Source of the DNA: JBBTTE01 sp038064395
GTDB lineage: Bacteria > Patescibacteriota > Saccharimonadia > Saccharimonadales > UBA4665
DNA length: 64,000 nucleotides
Assembly (NCBI GenBank): GCA_038064395.1
Contig: JBBTTE010000003.1
Coordinates: forward strand, 62,001-126,000
Reading direction: 5' to 3'
A program made the position numbers and the translations under genes. Positions 16,235 through 24,222 of this stretch are shown here, one piece after another. The first letter of the stretch is position 1. Every line of letters starts with the position of its first letter. The notes under the pieces were generated by a model. It ran no database searches and was not told the origin of the DNA. It saw nothing but the letters and a program-made list of their open reading frames with translations.

Positions 16235-16263
16235 ATTATATATCGGTATTGTATACCGTTCAA
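16235..16263 (-). promoter_or_regulatory. Consensus promoter of the PD-(D/E)XK gene, leaderless
   Basis: On the minus strand TTGAAC (plus 16258-16263), 17-bp spacer and TATAAT (plus 16235-16240). The ATG at 16227 follows 7 nt after the box. Confidence 0.75.
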
Positions 16264-16293
16264 GGATAAAATTTGTGATATAATTTTGCCAAC

Positions 16294-16384
<91 letters not shown>

Positions 16385-16440
16385 TTTGTTTAAGATGACT
16401 GGCTGTTTGCTGATATAATACATCGACGTTCGCCAGATTA

Positions 16441-16533
16441 GGAGAGGTACCCAAGTGGCTTAAGGGGACGGTTTGCTAAATCGTTAGGGGGGAGCAATCT
16501 CCCGCGAGGGTTCGAATCCCTCTCTCTCCGCCA
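16441..16533 (+). tRNA. tRNA-Ser (GCT)
   Basis: 93-nt class II tRNA with encoded CCA. Anticodon arm ACGGT-TTGCTAA-ATCGT gives anticodon GCT (codons AGC/AGT). Its own TATAAT lies at 16414-16419, so it need not depend on the upstream tRNA-Ser. Confidence 0.96.
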
Positions 16534-16565
16534 GCTCCTGAGGCCGACCATGCGTCGGCAATAGA

Positions 16566-16599
16566 AGCAGGTTAAGTAAACATTAACTGCTGCTATTTT
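16566..16599 (+). terminator. Candidate terminator after tRNA-Ser (GCT)
   Basis: Stem AGCAG-GTTAA / TTAAC-(TG)-CTGCT with a two-base bulge, followed by ATTTT. A second short hairpin (GCCGAC/GTCGGC) lies just upstream. Confidence 0.45.
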
Positions 16600-16613
16600 C
16601 ACTGGCAATATCG

Positions 16614-16642
16614 TTGATTGACGCTGCCCGCAAGCATATACT
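16614..16642 (+). promoter_or_regulatory. Promoter, leaderless
   Basis: TTGATT (16614-16619), 17-bp spacer and TATACT (16637-16642), then 9 nt to ATG 16652. Confidence 0.65.
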
Positions 16643-16651
16643 AGATCTACT

Positions 16652-16894
16652 ATGAAAGGCTCAACAGACCACTACGATGGCGCGTTATTAGAGGCGATCA
16701 ATCACAAGATTGATGCCGTGCTCGAAGGCCAACAAGCCATGGCGACTATTCCTGGTGACGTCGCACAACTGAAATCTGATATGTTCGAGGTAAAGTACCG
16801 ACTAGATTCTATAGAAGCCGTGCTCACCGTTCACTCAAGTCAGATCAACGATCTTGGCGACAGAATGAGTGGCCTAGAAGGTCACTTCGCCTAA
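16652..16894 (+). CDS. Small coiled-coil protein
   Basis: 80 aa, mostly a heptad-like helix (ALLEAINHKIDAVLEGQQAMATI; VAQLKSDMFEVKYRLDSIEAVLTVHSSQINDLGDRMSGLEGHF). No signal peptide. It resembles short coiled-coil hypotheticals common in CPR and archaeal genomes, whose role is unknown. It has a good promoter placed for leaderless expression. Its stop codon overlaps the original stop codon of the convergent comF remnant. Confidence 0.75.
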   Translation: MKGSTDHYDGALLEAINHKIDAVLEGQQAMATIPGDVAQLKSDMFEVKYRLDSIEAVLTVHSSQINDLGDRMSGLEGHFA

Positions 16895-17558
16895 AACCCC
16901 TTGGGCTGGGCAAACACCACAGCCTCAACCCGCTCAACACCAGCAGCAATCAACACGCTGGCAGCCGCTTCCAAAGTAGAGCCAGTAGTCATAACGTATC
17001 TACCAGTAGAATATTAGCTCCATCAACCATAGCAGGCCGTTTGACGCGATAAGCAGCCCTGAGCTGACTAAGTCGTTCGGCTCGCGATAGGCCATGTTGG
17101 TGCATCTGCCCGCTGCGCCCCAGGCAATCTAGGTAGGGAAGTCGTGTTAACCTAGACAACTCACGAGCCAGTAGCTTGGCTTGGTCATAGCCCCGTTGAC
17201 GCATTCGACTAGTGGCCGTCGGCACTGGAACTATTATCGTATCGAGGCCCGCAATCAGCGGCGCCATAGACTTAGCCATAGTCGTGGCTGCAGCTTGAAC
17301 CCCTGATAGCTTGAGTTTCCAGATCAGATTCTTAGCAGTTGAGGCATAGGTGGTTGCGACGGCGACTCGAGCTAGGCCGCTACTGAGACAGCCGCAACAG
17401 GTTAATCTGTCGACAGAAGGCTTATGACACCTATAGCAGCGACTCGGGAAAGATGGCAAGGCCGCTGAGCAGCCAAAACACAGCAAACTACCCTCAATTC
17501 CGCAGCCAAGGCAGTCATGAGGCACGATTTTGCCGATAATTACATCTATCATGCTCAT
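16891..17558 (-). pseudogene. comF: ComF-family phosphoribosyltransferase, frameshifted
   Basis: ComF proteins have an N-terminal Cys4 zinc motif and a phosphoribosyltransferase domain and are needed for DNA uptake in competent bacteria. The zinc motifs are present (CLGCGIEGSLLCFGC, CYRCHKPSVDRLTCCGC), as is the PRT core (VPVPTATSRMRQRGYDQAKLLA). The frame then stops at 16989 right after ILLVDTL, where the family has LLVDDVxTTG. One missing base near 16997-16998 accounts for this: the next frame continues as VMTTGSTLEAAASVLIAAG and runs to a stop at 16891-16893, giving a normal-length protein. It is either a recent frameshift mutation or a sequence error. The intact part alone lacks the PRPP loop. 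Confidence 0.85.
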
Positions 17559-17595
17559 GTTGTGTTTAATGTGTTGTAAATATGTACCTAGGGTG

Positions 17596-17625
17596 TTGTA
17601 TAGGGTTTGCTAGCTAAGCTATACT
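17596..17625 (+). promoter_or_regulatory. Promoter of hsp20
   Basis: TTGTAT (17596-17601), 18-bp spacer, TATACT (17620-17625). A ~70-nt leader precedes the ATG. No CIRCE element is visible here. Confidence 0.5.
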
Positions 17626-17695
17626 GCTACTAAGATAAAAATGCAAGATTCTTAAGAAGTATTTAATATACACTAAATCCTTGGAGGGTAACACA

Positions 17696-18172
17696 ATGGC
17701 GCGACGCAACCGCGACGACGATCTTTTGCTAGAAGAAGATGAATTAACCGCGGCCTTTCTGGGCGATGACACTGCATTACCAGCCGAAGACGCTGCTGCA
17801 GCTGCTGCACCAATCGCAGAAGATGAATGGGACGAAGACGACAGCGTTCCCGGCCAACTTGCTGTAGATGTTTATGAAACTAAGGAACGTCTTGTCGTTA
17901 AGGCTCGCACCGCTGGTGTGAACAAGAATGATCTTGATGTCAGCATTTCTGACAACCAGCTTACTGTACGTGGCACTCTTAGCTCAGGCAGCGAAGAAGG
18001 TGTCGAGAACTACTTCCTACAAGAATGTTACTGGGGTGAGTTCAGCCGAACTATCGCACTTCCAGTTCCAGTTAAGGAAGAAGAGATTGAAGCCGTGCTT
18101 AAGGATGGCGTATTGACCATCAGCTTCGGCAAAGTCCAACAGGACACCGTCAAGAAAATTCAAGTCCTCTAG
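17696..18172 (+). CDS. Small heat-shock protein (Hsp20/alpha-crystallin)
   Basis: ATP-independent holdase chaperone. The start is ATG 17696, preceded by GGAGGG at 17683-17688; an in-frame TTG at 17681 would swallow that SD. 158 aa: a disordered acidic, Ala-rich N-terminus (1-50), then the alpha-crystallin domain from about residue 55 (LAVDVYETKERLVVKARTAG) to FSRTIALPVPVKEEEIEAVLKDGVLTISFGK. The conserved GVLT motif is present. The C-terminus ends IQVL without a long extension. It is followed by a strong terminator shared with the convergent pilin cluster. Confidence 0.93.
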   Translation: MARRNRDDDLLLEEDELTAAFLGDDTALPAEDAAAAAAPIAEDEWDEDDSVPGQLAVDVYETKERLVVKARTAGVNKNDLDVSISDNQLTVRGTLSSGSEEGVENYFLQECYWGEFSRTIALPVPVKEEEIEAVLKDGVLTISFGKVQQDTVKKIQVL

Positions 18173-18190
18173 ACCAGAGTAGTCTTAGAC

Positions 18191-18225
18191 ATTAAATAAG
18201 CCCCTATCGCAGGGGCTTATTTAAT
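18191..18225. terminator. Bidirectional Rho-independent terminator
   Basis: A perfect 15-bp inverted repeat (ATTAAATAAGCCCCT / AGGGGCTTATTTAAT) with a 5-nt loop. The GC core is flanked by A/T runs that work in both directions. It lies between hsp20 (plus) and the last pilin gene (minus). Confidence 0.9.
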
Positions 18226-18240
18226 TGGAGATCGTTACTA

Positions 18241-18681
18241 TTACTGGAAGTCAGTAGTAGCAGCGCCGGCTTGGGTAAGCACGACGTTGACGATCAGTTG
18301 CGCCAAGGCAACCACGATTAGACCAACGATGGCATATATTAAGGTGTTCTTGGCTGCGCCAACCTTTTCACTACTACCACCTGAGGTGATATAGCGGAAG
18401 CCACCATATATGATCATGATGACCGATATGGCACCGACAACAATCGAGAACCAAGTTGTTAGGGTCTTGGCTAACTGTGTTATGCCTTTACCGGCATCTG
18501 TATTGCTGCTCTTGCAGTCAGAGGGCGTGTTTTCGCCCGAGGCTGCTTGAGCACCCGTACATATATTGCTTGAGATACTAGCTGATGCCACACCACCGAG
18601 AGCTGGGACCAGTAGGGTCGGACTGAGCAACGAGAGGGCTGCTAGCACAACGACTGTGAATTGTTTTATTTTTTTGATCAT
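18241..18681 (-). CDS. T4SS pilin-like protein (VirB2/TrbC type), copy 1
   Basis: 146 aa. Predicted signal peptide (1-35, ending near ASA), a short outer segment with two Cys (NICTGAQ, SDCKSS), then two hydrophobic helices (about 75-97 and 108-132). The linker between them, GGFRYITSGGSSEKVGAAKNTLIYA, is the hallmark of the T4SS_pilin family found in CPR bacteria. It is expected to insert in the membrane as a hairpin and assemble into a pilus or act as a membrane subunit. It has the same helix-linker layout and clear DNA similarity to the next gene, so these two are recent duplicates. SD AAAGGT precedes the ATG. Confidence 0.88.
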   Translation of the reverse strand: MIKKIKQFTVVVLAALSLLSPTLLVPALGGVASASISSNICTGAQAASGENTPSDCKSSNTDAGKGITQLAKTLTTWFSIVVGAISVIMIIYGGFRYITSGGSSEKVGAAKNTLIYAIVGLIVVALAQLIVNVVLTQAGAATTDFQ

Positions 18682-18756
18682 ATCTATTATTTACCTTTCT
18701 TATGTCTTACTTAACTTATACTACAGACGCCTAGTCATATCAAGCTAATCCTTATC

Positions 18757-19188
18757 TTAATCTTTTTTCTTGCTCTCGGTTTTGGTGGGAGGATTAGCAA
18801 CCTTATCAGCTTGTGTTATCACTATGTTCACCAGCAGTTGGGCAAGTACAGCTACCGCTAAGCCAACTAGAGCATATATTAAGGTGTTCTTGGCCGTACC
18901 CAGCTTACCCGAGTCACCACCTGAGGTAATGTAGCGGAAGCCACTGACAATAATCATGATCACGGCAATCGCACCGACAACAATACTCAAGATCGTTACT
19001 ACAGCTGTCACTGCCTTTAATACCCCGCCATCGTTACAATCATCACCTGACTCGCCTATGCCTTGGAGCACCTGGCCCTTGGAGGTTGAAGCAGTTCCAC
19101 AATCTGCGTGAGCCGTGCCTACTAGGGCGGTGGCAGGAATAAGGCTTAAGGTCAGTAGCGCAAGTACTTGTAAGATGATTCTTTTCAT
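18757..19188 (-). CDS. T4SS pilin-like protein, copy 2
   Basis: 143 aa. Signal peptide (1-28, AHA-DC), two Cys in the outer segment (DCGTAST, DDCNDG), helix 1 (about 60-85), linker SGFRYITSGGDSGKLGTAKNTLIYA, helix 2 (about 96-118), and a Lys-rich cytoplasmic end (KTESKKKD). DNA around the linker closely matches copy 1 (shared run ATATATTAAGGTGTTCTTGG). SD AGGAGA lies before ATG 19188. It is probably the fifth gene of the minus-strand pilin operon. Confidence 0.88.
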   Translation of the reverse strand: MKRIILQVLALLTLSLIPATALVGTAHADCGTASTSKGQVLQGIGESGDDCNDGGVLKAVTAVVTILSIVVGAIAVIMIIVSGFRYITSGGDSGKLGTAKNTLIYALVGLAVAVLAQLLVNIVITQADKVANPPTKTESKKKD

Positions 19189-19206
19189 TGGTTTCTCCTA
19201 ATTACA

Positions 19207-19596
19207 CTATATTCTCTTAAGGATAAAAAATATTAATAATCTGGCGATAACAATGATTAATATACCTATCAGGGCGTTGATTATGCCGTTCCTGGCTGTT
19301 GCAACTTTGGCCGCGTCACCGCCTGACGTTGTGAGACGCATACCCGAGACTATAACCACAATTATGGCTGCGGCACCGGCAACAATTGCCACAATGTTAG
19401 TTATGCGCGCTATTACTCCGTCGCTGCCAGATATCGGATCAGTATCAGTCTTGGATGAGCAAACAGCCGAAGTTTGGTTTGCTACATCAGTGCAGTCAAC
19501 GCCATTAAATACATCGTAAGCAGCGGAGGCCGTTATTGGTGTCGCGAAGAAGCACATCATCATTAGAGCCACGCTGAGTAAGGTTCGTCTGATCAT
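19207..19596 (-). CDS. T4SS pilin-like protein, copy 3
   Basis: 129 aa. Signal peptide (1-26, ASA-AYD), a short loop with two Cys (VDCTDV, AVCSSK), helix 1 (about 62-85), linker SGMRLTTSGGDAAKVATARNGIINA, helix 2 (about 97-120) ending with basic residues. Its ATG overlaps the stop codon of copy 4 by four bases (ATGA), so the two are translationally coupled. The linker is more diverged (RLTTSGG) than in its neighbours. Confidence 0.87.
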   Translation of the reverse strand: MIRRTLLSVALMMMCFFATPITASAAYDVFNGVDCTDVANQTSAVCSSKTDTDPISGSDGVIARITNIVAIVAGAAAIIVVIVSGMRLTTSGGDAAKVATARNGIINALIGILIIVIARLLIFFILKRI

Positions 19597-19886
19597 AGTC
19601 GGTTCACCACAAACGAAACTATCGCAAAAGCTGAGATCGCCACTACTAAGCCAACTAGAGCATATACTACGCCGTTCTTGGCCTTGGCAGTCTTCTCCGG
19701 ATCACCCGCCGAGGTTATATAGCGCAGGCCTGACACAACAATAACCAGTAAGGCTAGGGCGCCAATTATGCTAAATGTAATAGCAAGTATGGCCTGTATG
19801 GCAGCGGGGCCTGTATCAGCCTGCGGCAAATTACCTGCATCAATTTCGGTTGCCTTAGCTACTAACGTGTACAAGAAGTCACTCAT
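19593..19886 (-). CDS. T4SS pilin-like protein, copy 4 (shortest)
   Basis: 97 aa. No obvious cleavable signal peptide: the N-terminus (MSDFLYTLVAKATEIDAGNLPQ) is short and soluble. Then helix 1 (about 33-55), linker SGLRYITSAGDPEKTAKAKNGVVYA, and helix 2 (about 75-95). The lack of a leader suggests it stays in the inner membrane rather than being exported as pilin. Coupled by ATGA to copy 3 downstream; one base separates it from copy 5. Confidence 0.86.
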   Translation of the reverse strand: MSDFLYTLVAKATEIDAGNLPQADTGPAAIQAILAITFSIIGALALLVIVVSGLRYITSAGDPEKTAKAKNGVVYALVGLVVAISAFAIVSFVVNRL

Positions 19887-19887
19887 A

Positions 19888-20283
19888 TCAACCTCCTATC
19901 TTTGCGCCCAAGAAACTGACAAAAGCCACGGCAGTAATGGATATAGCAAGACCGATCAAGGCGTTAACGATAGTGGACTGGGCGCGTGCAGAATCCTCTG
20001 CGCTACCCTGACCCTTAATGTACTGAACGGCACCAACAATTATAAAAGCTATGGCAACTAGGCCAGCAATGCGCAGTAAATCATCAGTGACAGCTAGCAA
20101 AACCAGCGGTATGTCACTTGGCTCGCCCTTTGCGCCCACACCTGGCAGTATATTAAACGAGACGATCTCGCACTTATCGAAGCTGGACGCCTTCATATAG
20201 TGATACCAAGGCACTAAGCCAAAGAAGTCACCGCCTTTTTGGCAAGTATCAGCGGCTACTATTGAAATAAGTGAATTAATCAT
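19888..20283 (-). CDS. T4SS pilin-like protein, copy 5
   Basis: 131 aa. A weak N-terminal hydrophobic segment (MINSLISIVAADTC), two Cys, and an outer segment (GGDFFGLVPWYHYMKASSFDKCEIVSF) longer than in the other copies. Helix 1 is at about 66-88, the linker is AVQYIKGQGSAEDSARAQSTIVNA, and helix 2 is at about 108-128. The YIKGQGS linker departs from the YITSGG consensus, so this copy may have a distinct role. It lies 8 bp from copy 6 and 1 bp from copy 4 in the operon. Confidence 0.84.
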   Translation of the reverse strand: MINSLISIVAADTCQKGGDFFGLVPWYHYMKASSFDKCEIVSFNILPGVGAKGEPSDIPLVLLAVTDDLLRIAGLVAIAFIIVGAVQYIKGQGSAEDSARAQSTIVNALIGLAISITAVAFVSFLGAKIGG

Positions 20284-20291
20284 GGCTTTGC

Positions 20292-21077
20292 TTAGTTAAA
20301 TATGCCTCCAGGCACCAGGAATTGCAGGAACCCATACAAGAAGAAGTAGGCAGCAACCGCCACCAACGTCTTAATTATACGCTGCTTGGCTTCTGTGACT
20401 TTTTGCGGCTCGCCAGTAGAAGCAGCGTATTGTATGCCGCCAATAATGATTGAAATGGTCGCTATCAAGCCAAACGCCATAGATAGTAAGTTAATCGTGG
20501 GATTAACGTACTTGGCTATCAGGTCACAGCCGTTAGAATCATCACAAGCCTTATTGGGGTCAGCGGCAGCGTCATTACACTTGCCGTTGGAGCAGTCAAT
20601 CTCTTTGCCAGTGTTGGCCGGGGTGACTGGCGTTGTTGAGCTGCTACCAGAGCTACCTCCACCGGAGCTGCCACCACTGGAGCCACCAGAGCTTCCGCTG
20701 CCGCCTGAGCTTGAGCCACCACTCGAGCCTGAGCTTGGCTTCGTCTTGGCATCAGCTTTGTAAGTAGTCGAGCCTTTGTTACAGGCATCTTCTAAGATGC
20801 CGCCCGGATAATGCTTGCCATTATATAGGGTTGAAGATCGCTGGCTACATGCTTTTCCGGGGGGAACTGGATACTTATAGCCGTCTTTCCAAGCATTTAT
20901 ACAGCCAGTCTTATTTACTGTTATGTTTCTACACCAAGAGCGGGCTGCTATATCTTGTTCGCCAGCACTCTTAGTAGCGGCTGAAGCCGTAGTCGATGCA
21001 AACAGAACAAAGCCAAAAGAAGAGACCACAAGAGCAAGCGGCAGTAAGTACTTTAGTTTTTGTTTTATAGCGTTCAT
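20292..21077 (-). CDS. T4SS pilin-like protein fused to a long Ser/Gly-rich region, copy 6
   Basis: 261 aa. Signal peptide (1-33, ASA-ATK) and a Cys-containing outer domain (residues 35-110: WCRNI, TGCIN, KACSQ, DACNKG). A ~40-residue Ser/Gly linker (about 115-155) follows, then a Cys-rich stretch (DCSNGKCND, NKACDDSNGCD). The C-terminal pilin unit has helix 1 at about 195-218, linker GGIQYAASTGEPQKVTEAKQRIIKT and helix 2 at about 230-250. It may be a tip or adhesive subunit. It is the first gene of the operon and leaderless. Confidence 0.82.
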   Translation of the reverse strand: MNAIKQKLKYLLPLALVVSSFGFVLFASTTASAATKSAGEQDIAARSWCRNITVNKTGCINAWKDGYKYPVPPGKACSQRSSTLYNGKHYPGGILEDACNKGSTTYKADAKTKPSSGSSGGSSSGGSGSSGGSSGGSSGGGSSGSSSTTPVTPANTGKEIDCSNGKCNDAAADPNKACDDSNGCDLIAKYVNPTINLLSMAFGLIATISIIIGGIQYAASTGEPQKVTEAKQRIIKTLVAVAAYFFLYGFLQFLVPGGIFN

Positions 21078-21085
21078 TTAATAAA

Positions 21086-21091
21086 ACTATA
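21086..21091 (-). promoter_or_regulatory. -10 box of the pilin operon, leaderless
   Basis: TATAGT on minus (ACTATA on plus) ends 8 nt before ATG 21077. The divergent VirB6-like gene has TATAAT at 21164-21169, giving it a ~65-nt leader. Confidence 0.55.
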
Positions 21092-21235
21092 CTATCGGTA
21101 ATGCTTATTGGCAAGCGACTTAGGCATCTCTGCTCGCAGCTATGTAACAGTTTAACGCTTATGTTATAATCGCAGTAGATATTTAGAGCGTCTGAGAATA
21201 AAAATGCAACGGTCAATCACAAAAAGCTTCTCGCC

Positions 21236-24127
21236 ATGAAAATCAAAAAGCTATTCAACAAGAACTGGCTAATGCTGGCAATCGGTCTTGCGCTGCCTTT
21301 TGTTTCCTTATTGGCTATTCTGACTCCTCAGACAGCCTACGCTGAGGAATCAAACAACATCCTGTTACTGGTCGGTCAGCATTGTCATGGCCTCAAGAAC
21401 CTTAGCCATGAATTCAAGGTCAACTCTGGCAATGGCACCAAAAGCATGTGTGATTACCCCGGGGGGGACCGCGACTGGCAAGAAGTCTTGAACAAGGAGC
21501 TTGGCTGCACGAACAAGTTGTACTACCAGCACAGCTTTCACACTGACCCCAATGACGACAGTGTAGTAACCAAGAAGTGGTACACCAAGGAAGGGTCTTA
21601 TAAGGATTGTTATGCGCGGGCTCTGGCGCAATACAACGCTATAGCCGACCCCAAGGGCAAGTGTGCCAAGGCCAAGGATGGTTCTGATAATAACAAGGCC
21701 TGTGAGAAGATGGAAGACCATCTGCACAACGCTTTGGGTTGTAGCGACAGGATGTTTAAGAAGACGGGCGACTATTGGTCCCCGCAGCCAGGTGTTCTGA
21801 CAAACTGCAAGACGCAGATCGACAGAGTCGGCGCGGTGCATATTGTGATAATTGGGCCGGACGGTAAGGCCATCGCTAACCCGGACGCCATCAGCAGCGC
21901 TGCGGTTGCGGCTACAGATGCTGGGGGCACCAGTGGCGGCGGCACGACTAAAGATCCGTCTATAGGCTGCGAAGTCGGTGTATCAACAGTTCTCAACCCC
22001 CTCAATTGGCTGCTATGTGGAGCCATCTTGGGTCTTAATGCCGTAATCACGCAACTAGATAATGCTATAACCAGTCAGCTATCCGTTGGTACTAAGGGTA
22101 ATTCGGATAATCCTAATGAGATATTCACCGATGATAGTGGTCACTGTACCGCTGGCAATGCTTGTAAAGCCTACCATGCGGCATGGTTATCCTTCCGCAA
22201 CATAGCCCTGGGCTTGATGGTAATCGCCGGTCTGATAGTACTTATAGCTCAGGCTCTTGGTATGGAGATACTGGACGCCTACACGATACGCAAAGTCCTA
22301 CCTAGACTTCTGATAGCAGCTCTTGCTATTACATTGTCGTGGGAGTTGATGCGCTTCTTCGTAACGTTCACCAATGACCTTGGCTACGGAATCAGATACC
22401 TGATCTACCATCCATTTGTAACGAATGGCGTCGGTCATGTGAGCATCGATCTTAATAATCCTCAGGAGTTTATAAGTGTGCTGCTTGGATCTATCGCATT
22501 ACTGGCCTTCGGCAGCTTTGGTGTACTGACTTTTGTCGGGGCAGGTGCCTTAGCAGTCTTGGTAGCTTTCGTAGTTCTGATGCTGCGCCAGATACTGATA
22601 ATTATGCTGATAATTATGGCGCCGCTTGGTATTGTGGCCTACATCCTGCCTAACACTCAGAGATTCTATAAGATGTGGTGGGAAACCTTCAGCAAAGCCC
22701 TGTTAATGTTCCCGTTAATTGCAGCCATCATCGCTACCGGCCATGTCTTCTCGGCTATAGCTGCACAGAACAAGAGCAATGTCTTGAGTCAGATAATCGC
22801 CTTCGTAACCTACTTCTTGCCGTACTTCATAATACCAATGACCTTCCGATACGCCGGTGGCATGATGAGCGGTATGGCTAACGCCGTCAACAGCCGCGCC
22901 CAGCCCGGCTTCGCCTTCTTGCAGAAACGACGCGGCGAGAACACTCAGCGACGTATTGCGCGTGCTCGCGCTGGCAAGCTCTGGAACTCTGAATTCGGCC
23001 GCTTCGGCCCCGTTCCCGAGAGTCGTTTTATACCGAAACGGTTCCATGGCAAGCAGACCGGTATTGGCCAGTTTGGTAGCAGAGTAGCGGAGTGGGGTCT
23101 AGATGCCGACGAAATGGTGCCTGGGGCTCTTGGTGTTGCAGGCGTACCAGGCTTCAAGCGCTTCGCGGCTAAGGCCGAGAACCAGATCGATAACGCCGCC
23201 ATCGACCACAGCGTCAAGGCCTACCAAGAGATTGAGAACAAGGGCGGTATGCACCGCGAAGGCTGGCGTGCCTTGTCTGGTTCTTATCAAGGATACAATG
23301 AAACCACTACGCAGCGCCTGATGGACGCGGGCTTTATTGACAAAGACACCGGTGTCACCCGTGCTGTAGGCTCTCTAGGTGATGTCGATAAGCTAACCGA
23401 AATACTGGCGCAAGGTGGCGCCAAGGAACAATTGGGTGCCCAAGGCCTCCGAACTGCCCGAGGTACATTGGCTACCATTAACGGCGACCCTGAGATGTTC
23501 CGTGCCGATATCCAGACCATGGGCGCCCTTGGACTGTCGGCTGGTGGTTGGGCTGACCAAGAGGATCTTACGGCTATTGGCAACTCTATAGCTGCTGGTC
23601 ATGGCAAGCTTAAGTCCCGAGGCACTGCCTATGCGCAGCGCGTAGTCAAGAAGGCGTCTGACATTAACTCCGGCAAGCGCCCCGAAACAAGATTCGGTCA
23701 CGGCGTCATGATAGACGAGAAGACAGGCAAATACTACTCTGTATTTGATGAGAATCACTACACAGGCAAGGTAGCCAAGGACAACATCATGAGTATCAAG
23801 AACTCCGACTGGTCGTCCTCTAAGTCAGAGGGCGTAAAGGCAGCACACAAATCTCTCGCTCACTTCGCCAGTGAGGTTGATCCTGCGACTGGCAAACTAT
23901 CGACTGACGCCAGTTCAATTCGCGACATAATCAGATACAACGCTGGGCCTCATTCCTATGGTGATCCAGGCGCAAAGGCAGAATGGCTTAAGATCGCTGA
24001 TGAGCTTAACATTATGAGCGAGATTCCAAGAGCAGACAGCCAAGACCCGAACGACTTAGCCCACCTTAATGCTTTGAAGAAAGCGCCAGAGCCCAAGCCA
24101 ACAGATCCGGTACAACCACCCATGTAA
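21236..24127 (+). CDS. VirB6/TrbL-like T4SS channel protein
   Basis: 963 aa. Signal peptide (1-37, TAYA-EE). A Cys-rich outer domain (about 40-235) has at least eight Cys (GQHCHG, SMCDYP, LGCTNK, KDCYA, KGKCAK, KACEK, LGCSDR, TNCKT), probably disulphide-bonded. A polytopic membrane core (about 255-560) has six or seven helices, including LVAFVVLMLRQILIIMLIIMAP and the end FRYAGGMMSGMANAVNSR, as in TrbL/VirB6 proteins. A ~400-residue charged cytoplasmic tail is unlike known families. It begins the plus-strand half of the locus, divergent from the pilins, and probably forms the inner-membrane pore. Confidence 0.8.
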   Translation: MKIKKLFNKNWLMLAIGLALPFVSLLAILTPQTAYAEESNNILLLVGQHCHGLKNLSHEFKVNSGNGTKSMCDYPGGDRDWQEVLNKELGCTNKLYYQHSFHTDPNDDSVVTKKWYTKEGSYKDCYARALAQYNAIADPKGKCAKAKDGSDNNKACEKMEDHLHNALGCSDRMFKKTGDYWSPQPGVLTNCKTQIDRVGAVHIVIIGPDGKAIANPDAISSAAVAATDAGGTSGGGTTKDPSIGCEVGVSTVLNPLNWLLCGAILGLNAVITQLDNAITSQLSVGTKGNSDNPNEIFTDDSGHCTAGNACKAYHAAWLSFRNIALGLMVIAGLIVLIAQALGMEILDAYTIRKVLPRLLIAALAITLSWELMRFFVTFTNDLGYGIRYLIYHPFVTNGVGHVSIDLNNPQEFISVLLGSIALLAFGSFGVLTFVGAGALAVLVAFVVLMLRQILIIMLIIMAPLGIVAYILPNTQRFYKMWWETFSKALLMFPLIAAIIATGHVFSAIAAQNKSNVLSQIIAFVTYFLPYFIIPMTFRYAGGMMSGMANAVNSRAQPGFAFLQKRRGENTQRRIARARAGKLWNSEFGRFGPVPESRFIPKRFHGKQTGIGQFGSRVAEWGLDADEMVPGALGVAGVPGFKRFAAKAENQIDNAAIDHSVKAYQEIENKGGMHREGWRALSGSYQGYNETTTQRLMDAGFIDKDTGVTRAVGSLGDVDKLTEILAQGGAKEQLGAQGLRTARGTLATINGDPEMFRADIQTMGALGLSAGGWADQEDLTAIGNSIAAGHGKLKSRGTAYAQRVVKKASDINSGKRPETRFGHGVMIDEKTGKYYSVFDENHYTGKVAKDNIMSIKNSDWSSSKSEGVKAAHKSLAHFASEVDPATGKLSTDASSIRDIIRYNAGPHSYGDPGAKAEWLKIADELNIMSEIPRADSQDPNDLAHLNALKKAPEPKPTDPVQPPM

Positions 24128-24160
24128 TGAGTGGTTGCTAATATTTACAGTAGTATAAGC

Positions 24161-24189
24161 TTGACTTAGAGCAAAATTTAAGCTATAAT
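24161..24189 (+). promoter_or_regulatory. Promoter of the 608-aa gene
   Basis: TTGACT (24161-24166), 17-bp spacer, TATAAT (24184-24189). A ~30-nt A-rich leader without a clear SD runs to ATG 24223. Confidence 0.75.
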
Positions 24190-24222
24190 GTACGTAGGTT
24201 AATAAAAATAAAATCTACATCC

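Noticed and set aside
20610..20760. Simple-repeat or CRISPR-like array in the Ser/Gly-rich stretch
   Set aside because: The repetition is codon-level (Ser/Gly codons) within a pilin gene; there are no spacers and no cas genes anywhere.
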